Source: Bog-473 sp963721585
Lineage (GTDB): Bacteria > Actinomycetota > Acidimicrobiia > Acidimicrobiales > RAAP-2
DNA length: 64,000 bases
Assembly: GCA_963721585.1 (NCBI GenBank)
Contig: CAVRJN010000007.1
Coordinates: 1-64,000, forward strand
Direction of reading: 5' to 3'
Both the position numbers and the translations under genes were made by a program. Under the pieces are notes generated by a model that did not search any database, was not told the origin of the DNA, and was given only the letters and a program-made list of their open reading frames with translations. Shown one piece after another: positions 8,642 to 17,171 of this stretch. Each line of letters opens with the position of its first letter. Positions within the stretch are counted from its first letter, which is position 1.

Positions 8642-9799
8642 ATGACGCTGACCGGCGTGGAACTGGTCCAGGTCGACCTCCCGTTCCGCCAGGCCATCGG
8701 CACCGCCGCCGGCGTGCACCGGCTGCGTCCGCTGCTCTTCGTCCGGGTCGTCACCGAGGAGGGCGAGGGCTGGGGCGAGTGCGCCGCACTCGAGGACGGC
8801 ACGGCCGTCGATCCGACCCTGGCGGCGCTGGAGCGGGCGGCAGTGCAGCATGGCGTGCCCCGCCTGTACGAGGCAACGGCGGCCCGGGGCGGCGAGCTCC
8901 CCGCCGCGGCGGGTGTGGCACAGCTCTTCGGTGGCACGCCGGTGGACCGGATGCTGGCAGCCACCTTCGAGATGGCGGTCGCCGACGCCGAGCTACGGAC
9001 GGCCGGGCGCTCCCTGGCCGAAGATCTCGGGGTGGGGGAGGGCTTCACGGCCCTGGCAGTCGGCGCCGTTGTTGGGATCCCCGACGGCCACGACATCGCC
9101 GCCTTGCGCCAGGAGGTCGACACCGTGGTGCAGGACGGCGCGGCCCGGGTGCGGCTGAAGATAGAGCCCGGATGGGTGGTCGAGCCGGTGCGCGCCGTGC
9201 GCGCCCAGCACCCCGACCTCGTGCTGCAGGTCGATGCCAATGGGTCGTTCGGCGCAGGCGCAGAGGACGTGGCGGTCCTGAGCCAGCTGGCCGACTTCGA
9301 CGTGTTGTGCATCGAGCAGCCGCTGCCTCCGGCTGACCTCGTGGCCCACGCCCAGCTGGCCCGCATGCTCCCGGTCCCCATCTGCCTGGACGAGTCGCTC
9401 TCGACGCCGCGCCGTGTCAGCGACGCGTTGCGCAACGGCTCGTGCGCCATGGCCTGCCTGAAGCCGGCCCGTCTCGGCGGCGTACGGGCCACCCGGGCCG
9501 CGCACGCCGCCTGCGCGGCGGCCGGTGTCCCCGCCTTCGTCGGCGGCTTCTTCGAGGCCGGGTTGGGGAGGGCGGCCAACCTGGCCCTGGCGGCCCGGCT
9601 GAGCCAGGATGCGACAGGCCTGGTCAGCGACGTCGGGGATCCCGCCGACTACCTCGCGGTCGACCCCTGCGGCTACCCGCCCGTGCGCAGTGGTTGGGTC
9701 CAGGTGCGTGCCGCTCCGGGCGTGGGGAACCCTCCCGACGGCACGGTTCTCGAGAAGCTCGAAGTGCGGCGTCGCTGGTTCCCCGCCCCCTACACTTGA
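8642..9799 (+). CDS. menC: o-Succinylbenzoate synthase (MenC-like), copy 2
   Basis: This 385-residue enolase-superfamily enzyme has the same active-site set as copy 1: Lys in RLKIEPG, Asp in QVDANGS, Glu in IEQPL, Asp in LDES and Lys in CLKPARLGG. The 31 differences from copy 1 avoid these motifs and lie mostly in the capping domain and the C-terminal tail, as expected for two working proteins. The assigned step is SHCHC dehydration in menaquinone synthesis; a racemase or epimerase activity on N-acyl amino acids or dipeptides remains possible. The coiled-coil gene follows after 6 nt. Confidence 0.85.
   Translation: MTLTGVELVQVDLPFRQAIGTAAGVHRLRPLLFVRVVTEEGEGWGECAALEDGTAVDPTLAALERAAVQHGVPRLYEATAARGGELPAAAGVAQLFGGTPVDRMLAATFEMAVADAELRTAGRSLAEDLGVGEGFTALAVGAVVGIPDGHDIAALRQEVDTVVQDGAARVRLKIEPGWVVEPVRAVRAQHPDLVLQVDANGSFGAGAEDVAVLSQLADFDVLCIEQPLPPADLVAHAQLARMLPVPICLDESLSTPRRVSDALRNGSCAMACLKPARLGGVRATRAAHAACAAAGVPAFVGGFFEAGLGRAANLALAARLSQDATGLVSDVGDPADYLAVDPCGYPPVRSGWVQVRAAPGVGNPPDGTVLEKLEVRRRWFPAPYT
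9791..9796 (+). promoter_or_regulatory. TACACT -10 element, coiled-coil gene copy 2
   Basis: The motif lies 9 nt before ATG 9806, overlapping the end of menC, as in copy 1. The spacer bases differ between copies while the hexamer is conserved. Confidence 0.45.
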
Positions 9800-9805
9800 C
9801 CCTTC

Positions 9806-10099
9806 ATGCATCGCGTCCTCTTGGAGCGGCGGATCAGAGATGTCCACACCCGGCTTGTCCGGGCGCGGGAGGAGTTGGCCGTGCTGAATGAGCAGTTGGC
9901 GGTTGTCCAGGAGTCGGCCGACGAGGCGCGCGTGCGCGCCCTCGTGTCGGAGACGCCGCTCGCCAGCCAGGAGCACAACGAGGCGGCGCGCCACGCCGAC
10001 GCCATGGCGCGGGCGCGCGATGCGCTGGACAAAGTCGTCAGCGACCTCGAACGCCGCCAGGACGAGCTCCTGGCTGCCGTCGCCACGGGTAAGCAGTGA
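9806..10099 (+). CDS. Small coiled-coil protein, copy 2
   Basis: This 97-residue protein matches copy 1 in length and almost all residues. It is strongly helical, soluble, and of no family I can name. Conservation of the protein while codons drift argues that it is translated. It probably shares a transcript with the downstream ANTAR regulator, whose GTG start lies 46 nt further on. Confidence 0.75.
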   Translation: MHRVLLERRIRDVHTRLVRAREELAVLNEQLAVVQESADEARVRALVSETPLASQEHNEAARHADAMARARDALDKVVSDLERRQDELLAAVATGKQ

Positions 10100-10145
10100 G
10101 GGCGTCCGGTCGGGCGCCGACGGCGATGATGGCGGGGATCAGCTC

Positions 10146-10757
10146 GTGACGCCGGGGAACGGATCGACCACGCTGGCCCGTGTCGTGATCGCCGAGGACG
10201 AGGCCATCGTGCGCCTGGACCTCAAGGAGATCCTGGTGACGGCCGGCTACGAGGTGGTGGGTGAGACCGGCCGCGGCGACGAGGCGGTGACCCTGGTCGA
10301 GCAGCACGGACCCGACCTCGTCATCCTCGACGTCAAGATGCCCGGAATGGACGGCATACGGGCCGCCCGCGAGATCACGTCTCGCCACAAGGTGGCGGTG
10401 CTCCTCCTGACGGCCTTCAGCCAACGCGATCTCATCGAGGAGGCGCGGGACTCGGGGGTGTCGGCCTACCTCATCAAGCCGTTTCAGCCCCGGGACCTCC
10501 TGCCGGCCATCGCCGACGTCCTGGCGAAGGCCCGCCAGGACTGGGCCATCGACGACGAGGCCGCGCACTCCTCCGACGGTGCCGAGGACAAGATCGCCAC
10601 CCGGCGGGTCGTCGACGAGGCCAAGCAGATCCTGATGGACCGCGACGACCTTTCCGAGGACGATGCCTTCAGGTTCATTCAGCGCACCGCCATGCAGACG
10701 CGTGCCCTCATGCGCGACGTGGCGCAGCAGGTCGTCGACGGCACGCTGACCCCGTAG
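10146..10757 (+). CDS. ANTAR-domain response regulator, copy 2
   Basis: The product has a receiver domain with phosphoacceptor Asp in ILDVKMPGMDG, switch Thr in LLLTAFS and Lys in LIKPF, then a C-terminal ANTAR domain. It has 203 residues, one fewer than copy 1 in the linker (AIDDEAAHSS against AIAADEAEHSS). GTG 10146 is the only start shared by both copies. Homologues bind two-hairpin RNA targets and prevent termination when phosphorylated. It is followed by polA after 10 nt. Confidence 0.9.
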   Translation: MTPGNGSTTLARVVIAEDEAIVRLDLKEILVTAGYEVVGETGRGDEAVTLVEQHGPDLVILDVKMPGMDGIRAAREITSRHKVAVLLLTAFSQRDLIEEARDSGVSAYLIKPFQPRDLLPAIADVLAKARQDWAIDDEAAHSSDGAEDKIATRRVVDEAKQILMDRDDLSEDDAFRFIQRTAMQTRALMRDVAQQVVDGTLTP

Positions 10758-10760
10758 TGT
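10755..10760 (+). promoter_or_regulatory. TAGTGT -10 element of polA copy 2
   Basis: The hexamer overlaps the regulator stop codon and lies 7 nt from the polA ATG, exactly as in copy 1. No ribosome binding site is present. Confidence 0.45.
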
Positions 10761-10767
10761 CGACGGC

Positions 10768-13530
10768 ATGACGTCGTCGCCCCCGCAGGAGCGATCAGGA
10801 CCGCTGCTGCTGCTCGATGGCATGTCGCTGGCCTTCCGGGCCTACTTCGCGCTGCCCGACACGCTTGCCACCTCGACCGGCGTCGTCACCAATGCCGTGC
10901 ACGGATTCACCTCCATGTTGGTGTACCTCATCCGGGAGCATCACCCCACCGCGCTGGCGGTGGCCTTCGACGCTCCGGGTGCCACCTTCCGCGACGAGAT
11001 CCTCGAGGACTACAAGGCCGGCCGGGCCGAGACGCCGTGGTTGTTGCCGCCCCAGTTCGACATGATCCGCGACGTCATGACCGCGCTGGCCATCCCGGTG
11101 GTGGAAGCTCCGGGGTTCGAGGCCGACGATGTCATCGCCACACTGGCGACGGAGGCGGCGGCGCGCCAGACCGAGGTGGTCATCGTGACGGGGGATCGCG
11201 ACAGCTTCCAGCTCGTACAGGACCCGTACGTGCGCGTCCTGTACAACAAGCGCGGCGTCAGCGACTACGCGCTCTACGACGAGAAGGGCATCTTCGACCG
11301 CTGCGGCGTGCCCCCGACGAAGTACGTGCTGCTGGCGTCGCTGCGCGGCGATCCTTCCGACAACCTGCCGGGCATCCCCGGCGTGGGCGAGAAGACCGCC
11401 GCCAAGCTGCTCACCAAGTACGGCGACCTCGACGGCATCTTCTCCCACCTGGACGAGCAGACGCCCAAGCTGCGCGAGAACCTGACCGAGAACGAGGAGC
11501 TCGCCCGCTCCAACGCCCGCATCATCCCGCTCGTGCTGGACGTGCCGCTCGACGTCCACATCGACCAGCTGACACTGGGCGGGTGGGACCGGGCCACCGC
11601 CGAGGCCACCTTCGAGCGCTTCGAGATGAAGACGGTGTGGAGCCGGCTGGAGGAACTGCTCGACGCCGGTTCGCTCGGCGAGCCCGTCCCCGGCAGTGCA
11701 GGCCCGTCCGCCAAGGGCGCTGAGGCGGTGATCGCCGCGGCGGCGAGTGGGCATGCCTCACCGGCGGAGCCCGTGGCACCTCCCTTCGACCTGCGCGACG
11801 TGGCGTTGCCCACGACGGCGGCCGATGTGACCAAGCAGCTGTCCGAGCTCGGCACCGGCCGGCTCGCGCTGGCCGCCCGCTGGGACGGCGTACCCGGGCG
11901 GGGCGACCTGGTGGCGCTCGTCCTCGTGGCCACCGAGGGCGAGGAGGCCGGCCTCGGCGTCCTGGTGCCCGGGGACCTGCTCAGCGCCGCCTCGGTGGCG
12001 AAGAAGCTCAACAGTGTGTTGGCCCGGCCGTTCGTGGGGCACGAGGTCAAGGAGACGATGCGCGCACTCCTGCCACTCGGCATCGACCCCACCGGCCTCG
12101 AGATGGACACGGGGGTGGCCGCCTACCTGCTCGACGCCTCGACCGGGGAGTACGAGCTGTCGCAGCTCCGCGAGCAGACGGGCCAGCTCAGCCTCGACAT
12201 CGTGGAACCCGGCGAGACCGGGCGCGACCTGGCCCAGGCCGCCGCCGGCGAGGCGGCCGACGTCGCCGCCATGGCGCTGGGCTTTCGGCGGCGCCTCGAA
12301 ACCGAGGACATGGTGGGCCTCCACGACGACATCGAGACACCGCTCGTGCGGGTTCTGGCGAAAATGGAAGTGGCCGGCATCGGCGTCGACCGGGCCGAGC
12401 TGCAGGCGATCACCGATGTGCTGAAGGACTCCGCGGCCGCCCTCCAGGCCGAGGTGCAGGAGCAGGCCGGACACGAATTCAACGTGAACTCGACGCCGCA
12501 GCTGCGGACCGTCCTCTACGACGAGTTGGGGCTCACACCGGGAAAGAAGACAAAGACCGGTTTTTCGACCGATGCCCAGACGCTCGAGAGCCTGCGGGGC
12601 ACCCACCCGATCATTGACGCGCTGCTCTCGTATCGGGAGGTGGAGAAGCTCCGCTCGACCTACGGCGAGAGCCTGCTGGCCGAGATCGCTCCCGACGGCC
12701 GCATCCACGCGTCCTTCGGACAGACGGTGGCCCGCACGGGGCGCATCTCGTCGGACCGGCCCAACCTGCACAACATCCCGGTGCGCACCGAGCTCGGCAA
12801 GCAGTTCCGGCGGGCGTTCGTGCCGGCCCGGGGCAGCAGCTTCCTGGTGGCCGACTACGACCAGGTCGAGCTCCGCTGCATTGCGCACCTTTCGAAGGAC
12901 CCCGGCCTGATCGATGCGATGACGAGCGGGTCGGACGTGCACCGGACGGTGGCGGCTGCCGTGTACGGGATACCGCCCGAAGAGGTGACGCACACCCAGC
13001 GCGAGTTCTGCAAGATGGTCTCCTACGGCCTGGCCTACGGCATGGAGGCCTACGGGCTCAGCCAGCGCCTGGGAGTGCCCGTCGAGGAGGCGGCCGCCAT
13101 CATGGAGAGCTACTTCGGCGCCTTTCCGCTCGTGAAGCAGTACATGGACCACGCCGTGGCCGACGCCAAGATCCGGGGGGCCACCCGCACCCTGTTCGGC
13201 CGCATCCGGCCCCTGCCCGACCTGCACTCGTCGAACTACCGCGTGCGCCAGGCCGCGGAACGCCAGGCCATGAACGCCGGCATTCAGGGCCTGGCCGCCG
13301 ACATCTTCAAGATGGCCCTGGTCCGCCTCGACCGCGACCTCGAGGCGGAGAAGCTGGCCAGCCGCTTGGTGCTGCAGGTCCACGACGAGGTCATCGTCGA
13401 GGTCGCGGCGGGGGAGGAGGGCGACGTGCTCCGCCTCACCGAGTCCGCCCTGACCGGGGCGGCGGACCTCGACGTGCCCTTGACCATCTCCGCGGCGACG
13501 GGAGCGAGCTGGGCGGGCGCCAAAGGCTGA
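10768..13530 (+). CDS. polA: DNA polymerase I, intact copy
   Basis: The product has 920 residues. The N-terminal 5'-3' exonuclease (about 1-300) carries LLLLDGMSLAFRAYFAL and GDRDSFQLV. The middle 3'-5' exonuclease-like region (about 325-510) lacks clear DxE residues and is probably inactive, as in mycobacterial and Taq enzymes. The polymerase domain (about 540-920) has motif A DYDQVELR, motif B with SYGLAYGM and motif C QVHDEV. The Tyr in SYGL stands where E. coli has Phe762, a change known to relax discrimination against dideoxynucleotides. Its role is Okazaki fragment processing and repair synthesis, in line with the uvr genes in this window. It is probably transcribed from its own leaderless start. 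Confidence 0.97.
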   Translation: MTSSPPQERSGPLLLLDGMSLAFRAYFALPDTLATSTGVVTNAVHGFTSMLVYLIREHHPTALAVAFDAPGATFRDEILEDYKAGRAETPWLLPPQFDMIRDVMTALAIPVVEAPGFEADDVIATLATEAAARQTEVVIVTGDRDSFQLVQDPYVRVLYNKRGVSDYALYDEKGIFDRCGVPPTKYVLLASLRGDPSDNLPGIPGVGEKTAAKLLTKYGDLDGIFSHLDEQTPKLRENLTENEELARSNARIIPLVLDVPLDVHIDQLTLGGWDRATAEATFERFEMKTVWSRLEELLDAGSLGEPVPGSAGPSAKGAEAVIAAAASGHASPAEPVAPPFDLRDVALPTTAADVTKQLSELGTGRLALAARWDGVPGRGDLVALVLVATEGEEAGLGVLVPGDLLSAASVAKKLNSVLARPFVGHEVKETMRALLPLGIDPTGLEMDTGVAAYLLDASTGEYELSQLREQTGQLSLDIVEPGETGRDLAQAAAGEAADVAAMALGFRRRLETEDMVGLHDDIETPLVRVLAKMEVAGIGVDRAELQAITDVLKDSAAALQAEVQEQAGHEFNVNSTPQLRTVLYDELGLTPGKKTKTGFSTDAQTLESLRGTHPIIDALLSYREVEKLRSTYGESLLAEIAPDGRIHASFGQTVARTGRISSDRPNLHNIPVRTELGKQFRRAFVPARGSSFLVADYDQVELRCIAHLSKDPGLIDAMTSGSDVHRTVAAAVYGIPPEEVTHTQREFCKMVSYGLAYGMEAYGLSQRLGVPVEEAAAIMESYFGAFPLVKQYMDHAVADAKIRGATRTLFGRIRPLPDLHSSNYRVRQAAERQAMNAGIQGLAADIFKMALVRLDRDLEAEKLASRLVLQVHDEVIVEVAAGEEGDVLRLTESALTGAADLDVPLTISAATGASWAGAKG

Positions 13531-13650
13531 GCAGCACGGGGGGTCGTCCGGGGACAACCCTCCTGGCCAGCTGATATGGTTACCGGCTTGCCCGCCGGCA
13601 CCGGTGGCGGTGCATCCCGTATTCCTCGAACCGACCCCGGCGCGGTCCTG

Positions 13651-13669
13651 CGGGTGCAAGTCGCACCCG
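13651..13669 (+). promoter_or_regulatory. Leader hairpin before rpsA, copy 2
   Basis: A CGGGTGC/GCACCCG stem with loop AAGTC stands just before AAGGAG and ATG 13687. It is the same as at 7139-7157. The polA-rpsA gap also shares a TGATAT/TGATAC hexamer about 105-115 nt before the start (13572-13577 here), a candidate -10. Confidence 0.45.
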
Positions 13670-13686
13670 TCGCAAGGAGCTTCACC

Positions 13687-15201
13687 ATGGCTGACGCAGC
13701 GCGCACCTCCCTCCTGTCCCCCGAAGCGATGGGCAGCTTCGACGCCGAGGGCAACTACACCCCTCGCACCATCGTCGACGACGACCTCGGTGATGCCGAT
13801 CTCGAAAAGGCGATGGGCGACTCCATCATCGAGTTCGACGATGGCGACGTCATTGAGGGAACGGTCGTCAAGATCGATCGCGACGAAGTCCTCCTCGACA
13901 TCGGCTTCAAGTCCGAGGGCGTCATCCCCGCCCGCGAGCTCTCCATCCGCAACGACGTCGACCCTGCCGAGATCGTCTCGCTCGGCGACCACGTCGAGGC
14001 GCTGGTGCTGCAGAAGGAGGACAAGGAGGGGCGACTCGTCCTGTCCAAGAAGCGCGCGCAGTACGAGCGGGCCTGGACCACCATTGAGGAGAAGAAGAAC
14101 AACGGCGAGATGGTGTCCGGTCCGGTGATCGAGGTCGTCAAGGGCGGTCTGATCGTCGACATCGGATTGCGCGGCTTCCTGCCCGCCTCGTTGGTCGAGC
14201 TGCGCCGTGTGCGTGAGCTGCAGCCCTACGTGGGCAAGGTGATCGAGGCCAAGATCATTGAGCTCGACCGCAACCGCAACAACGTCGTGCTGTCGCGCCG
14301 GGCCTGGCTGGAAGAGGCCCAGAAGGAGCAGCGGGGCGACTTCCTGCAGAACCTCAAGCCGGGCGAGCGCCGCAAGGGCGTCGTCTCCTCGGTCGTCAAC
14401 TTCGGTGCCTTCGTGGACCTCGGTGGCATGGACGGGCTCGTCCACGTGTCCGAGCTCAGCTGGAAGCACGTCGACCACCCGTCGTCGGTGGTGTCGGTGG
14501 GGGACGAGATCGAGGTCGAGGTGCTCGACGTGGATCTCGACAAGGAGCGCATCAGCCTGTCGTTGAAGGCGACGCAATCCGATCCCTGGCAGGAGTTCGC
14601 CGACTCGCATGCGGTGGGCCAGCTCGTCTACGGCCGCATCACCAAGCTGGTGCCATTCGGTGCCTTCGTGCAGGTCGGTGACGGCATCGAGGGCCTGGTG
14701 CACATTTCGGAGATGGCGGTCCACCACGTGGACCTGCCCGAGCAGGTGGTCACGCCGGGCGAGGAGCTGTGGGTCAAGATCATCGACATCGACCTGCAGC
14801 GCCGCCGCATCTCGCTCTCCATCAAGCAGGCGGCCGAGGGTGGCGAGGTCTCCGAGGAGTACCGCGAGGCCTTCGGCGAGCATGCCTACGACGAAGAGGG
14901 GAACTACATCGGCTTCGACTACGCCGAGGGCGAGTTCACCCCCGAGACGGAGGCCCAGGCGGCCTGGGCCGACTTCGCCGAGGAGACCGGCACCCATGTG
15001 GTGCCGCTCAAGGACGCGGACGGCAACGACATCCCGCCCGCCGAGGGTGAAGCTCACGTTGAGGGTGAGGTCGCTGCGGCCCCTGACGAGGCTGTCGCCG
15101 AGGCTGCGGCCCCTGACGAGGCTGTCGCCGAGGCTGAGGTACCTGCTCCCGAGGCTGGGGCTGCCCCCGAAGCACCGGCTGCGGCCGAACCTCCGGCGTA
15201 G
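13687..15201 (+). CDS. rpsA: 30S ribosomal protein S1, intact copy
   Basis: The 504-residue product binds mRNA on the small ribosomal subunit. A short N-terminal segment is followed by four S1 (OB-fold) domains at about 42-115, 130-195, 213-285 and 300-370, seen in GDVIEGTVVKIDRDEVLLDI, RRKGVVSSVVNFGAFVDLGG and GRITKLVPFGAFVQVGDG. The C-terminal tail is Ala/Glu/Pro-rich and contains a perfect 30-bp tandem duplication (15073-15132) giving AAPDEAVAEA twice. ATG 13687 after AAGGAG was chosen over upstream GTG codons because homologues start MADA. The next gene is convergent. Confidence 0.96.
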   Translation: MADAARTSLLSPEAMGSFDAEGNYTPRTIVDDDLGDADLEKAMGDSIIEFDDGDVIEGTVVKIDRDEVLLDIGFKSEGVIPARELSIRNDVDPAEIVSLGDHVEALVLQKEDKEGRLVLSKKRAQYERAWTTIEEKKNNGEMVSGPVIEVVKGGLIVDIGLRGFLPASLVELRRVRELQPYVGKVIEAKIIELDRNRNNVVLSRRAWLEEAQKEQRGDFLQNLKPGERRKGVVSSVVNFGAFVDLGGMDGLVHVSELSWKHVDHPSSVVSVGDEIEVEVLDVDLDKERISLSLKATQSDPWQEFADSHAVGQLVYGRITKLVPFGAFVQVGDGIEGLVHISEMAVHHVDLPEQVVTPGEELWVKIIDIDLQRRRISLSIKQAAEGGEVSEEYREAFGEHAYDEEGNYIGFDYAEGEFTPETEAQAAWADFAEETGTHVVPLKDADGNDIPPAEGEAHVEGEVAAAPDEAVAEAAAPDEAVAEAEVPAPEAGAAPEAPAAAEPPA

Positions 15202-15217
15202 CCGGCGTAGGCGGCAT

Positions 15218-15235
15218 AGGCGGTCGAATCCGCCT
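15218..15235. terminator. Weak hairpin between convergent rpsA and ATP-grasp genes
   Basis: AGGCGG and CCGCCT form a 6-bp stem around TCGAAT in the 63-nt gap between convergent stop codons. There is no T-tract, so a terminator role is only suggested by position. Confidence 0.3.
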
Positions 15236-15264
15236 GAGGGTACTGGTCCGCGTGAACCGGCTCC

Positions 15265-16185
15265 CTACCGGGGCTCCATCAGACCCGCCAGCTCCTGCGC
15301 CAGCGTCACCGCCCCCTCCGGGTGGTGCGGAAAGAACAGCACAGGGTCGAGCAGTTCCAGCTCGAGGATCGCCGGCCCTGCGTGCAGGGTCTCCACCAGA
15401 TCGACCCGGGCGTAGCTCGTCGGCCCGAGGAGGTCCTCCGCCGCGGCCAGGGCCCGGCCGGCCACATGGAGCTGCGGGGTCGTCGGCGTGGCGGGCGTGA
15501 CGACCAGGTTGTCGAGCAGGTGTTCGAGCGGACCGGCGCCGCGGCGGATCATCGGGCCCTTGTGGACGGCGTGACTGAACGTGCCGCCGATGTAGATGAG
15601 GCCGATCTCACCTTCCGCATCCACCCGGGGTTCGTAGGGTTGCACCATCGCCGTGCGTCCCGAGGCGATCAGTTCCGCCACGTGGGCCAGTGCCGCGCCG
15701 TGCCCGTGAGGTTCGTAGCGCGCCGTCCGGTAGCCGCCGCCTGAGACGGAGGGCTTGACCACTACCTCGCCCTCCGGGAGGGTCAACGACGCCACCCCGG
15801 CATCCGCCGTCCCCGGCTCCACCCACTGCGTCGGCACCGTCGGGACTCCGGCCCGCTCGAGGTCCAACAGGTAGTGCTTGTCGATGTTCCAGCGCAGAGT
15901 GGCGGCGGAGTTGCGCACCGGCACGCCGCTGGCAGCAACGCCGTCGGCCCAGGCGAGGAACTCGTCGACATGGTGGATGTTGCCCCAGGTGCCGCTGGCC
16001 AGGACGAGGTCGAAGGCGGACCAGTCGACGGCCGGGTCGCTCCAGACGGCCGTCGCCGCGTCCACGCCTGCACCGGCCAGCGCGGCGCGCAGCAGAGGCC
16101 AGTCGTCGTGCAGGTCGGGGAAGAGGACGCCGGAGGCGGCGGCCAGCCGTGGCCGGGCCGCCGCGCCCGGGGCGACGCTGCTCAA
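15265..16185 (-). CDS. ATP-grasp ligase coupled to peptide transporter genes
   Basis: The 306-residue product is an ATP-grasp carboxylate-amine ligase of the RimK/DcsG-like kind, which joins an acyl phosphate to an amine or a second amino acid. The pre-ATP-grasp domain covers about 20-105. The ATP-binding part has RWNIDKHYLLDL, VVVKPSVSGGG and, near the end, AILELELLDPVLFF, which should supply metal ligands. The start is TTG 16185, whose TTGA overlaps the oppF stop, so it is translationally coupled. As last gene of the oppBCDF operon it could make or modify a transported peptide-like compound. Substrates cannot be read from sequence. Confidence 0.75.
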   Translation of the reverse strand: MSSVAPGAAARPRLAAASGVLFPDLHDDWPLLRAALAGAGVDAATAVWSDPAVDWSAFDLVLASGTWGNIHHVDEFLAWADGVAASGVPVRNSAATLRWNIDKHYLLDLERAGVPTVPTQWVEPGTADAGVASLTLPEGEVVVKPSVSGGGYRTARYEPHGHGAALAHVAELIASGRTAMVQPYEPRVDAEGEIGLIYIGGTFSHAVHKGPMIRRGAGPLEHLLDNLVVTPATPTTPQLHVAGRALAAAEDLLGPTSYARVDLVETLHAGPAILELELLDPVLFFPHHPEGAVTLAQELAGLMEPR

Positions 16186-17171
16186 GTCCCGATGGGGAAG
16201 TGGCAGGCCACCTGGTGGTCGGGGCCGATCTCCCGCATTTCGGGGACCTCCTCGGCGCAGCGGGCTTCGGCACGCGGGCAGCGGGTGCGGAAGCGGCACC
16301 CCGACGGGGGGTTGATGGGGCTCGGGGGCTCCCCGGTCAGGGCGGCCGTCATGCGCGGCGCTTCGGGGTCGGGCTCCACTGCGGAGGCCAGGAGCGCGGC
16401 GGTGTAGTGATGGGCGGGGGACTCGTAGAGAAGATCGGAGGGTGCGATCTCGCAGAGGCGGCCGAGGTACATGACGGCGACCCGGTCGCTCACGTTCTTG
16501 ACGACCGCCAGGTCGTGCGCAATGAAGAGGATCGTCAGGTTGTACTCCTGCTTCAGGTCCTGCAGCAGGTTGAGGATCTGCGCCTGCACCGACACGTCGA
16601 GCGCGGAGACGATCTCGTCGCACACGAGCAACTTCGGCTTGAGGACGAGCGCGCGGGCGATGCTGATGCGCTGGCACTGGCCGCCCGAGAACTCGCGCGG
16701 GCGACGCGACCCGTTGACGTACGGGTCGATACCCACCTGGTCGAGCATCGCTCTCGATGTCTCGACCCGGTCCTCCTTGGTCCCGATCTTCCAGATCGTG
16801 AGCGGCTCCGACACGATGTCGATGACCCGGCGCCGCGGGTTCAGCGAGGAGATCGGGTCCTGAAAGATCATCTGCACCTGCGTGCGCAGCGTGCGCAGGT
16901 CGCCGCGGCTCAGGCTGGTCAGCTCGGTCTCGCCGAAGCGGATTTTGCCTGACGTGGCCTTCTCGACCTGCACGATGGCGCGCCCGGTCGTGGACTTCCC
17001 GCACCCGGACTCCCCGACGAGGCCGAGCGTCTCACCGTGGCGCAGGGCAAAGGTGATGCCGGCGACGGCCTGCACCGTCGCGTTGCCCCGGCCGAACGAG
17101 ACATGCAGGTCCTCGACTGACAGGAGCGGGCCCGTCGTCACCGCAGCGTGCTCCACCGTGGTGTCGGTCAC
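16182..17171 (-). CDS. oppF: Oligopeptide ABC transporter ATPase (OppF/DppF type)
   Basis: This 329-residue ATPase energises a peptide importer. Walker A is GESGCGKST, the Q-loop FQDPISSLNP, the signature FSGGQCQR, Walker B LLVCDEI with a following SALDVS D-loop, and the switch His is in IAHDL. The C-terminal oligopeptide extension has the Cys-containing GCRFRTRCPRAEARC motif. Start GTG 17171 overlaps the oppD stop as GTGA; longer upstream frames would run into oppD. The usual CDEP is CDEI here, a minor oddity that keeps the catalytic Glu. Confidence 0.93.
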   Translation of the reverse strand: MTDTTVEHAAVTTGPLLSVEDLHVSFGRGNATVQAVAGITFALRHGETLGLVGESGCGKSTTGRAIVQVEKATSGKIRFGETELTSLSRGDLRTLRTQVQMIFQDPISSLNPRRRVIDIVSEPLTIWKIGTKEDRVETSRAMLDQVGIDPYVNGSRRPREFSGGQCQRISIARALVLKPKLLVCDEIVSALDVSVQAQILNLLQDLKQEYNLTILFIAHDLAVVKNVSDRVAVMYLGRLCEIAPSDLLYESPAHHYTAALLASAVEPDPEAPRMTAALTGEPPSPINPPSGCRFRTRCPRAEARCAEEVPEMREIGPDHQVACHFPIGT

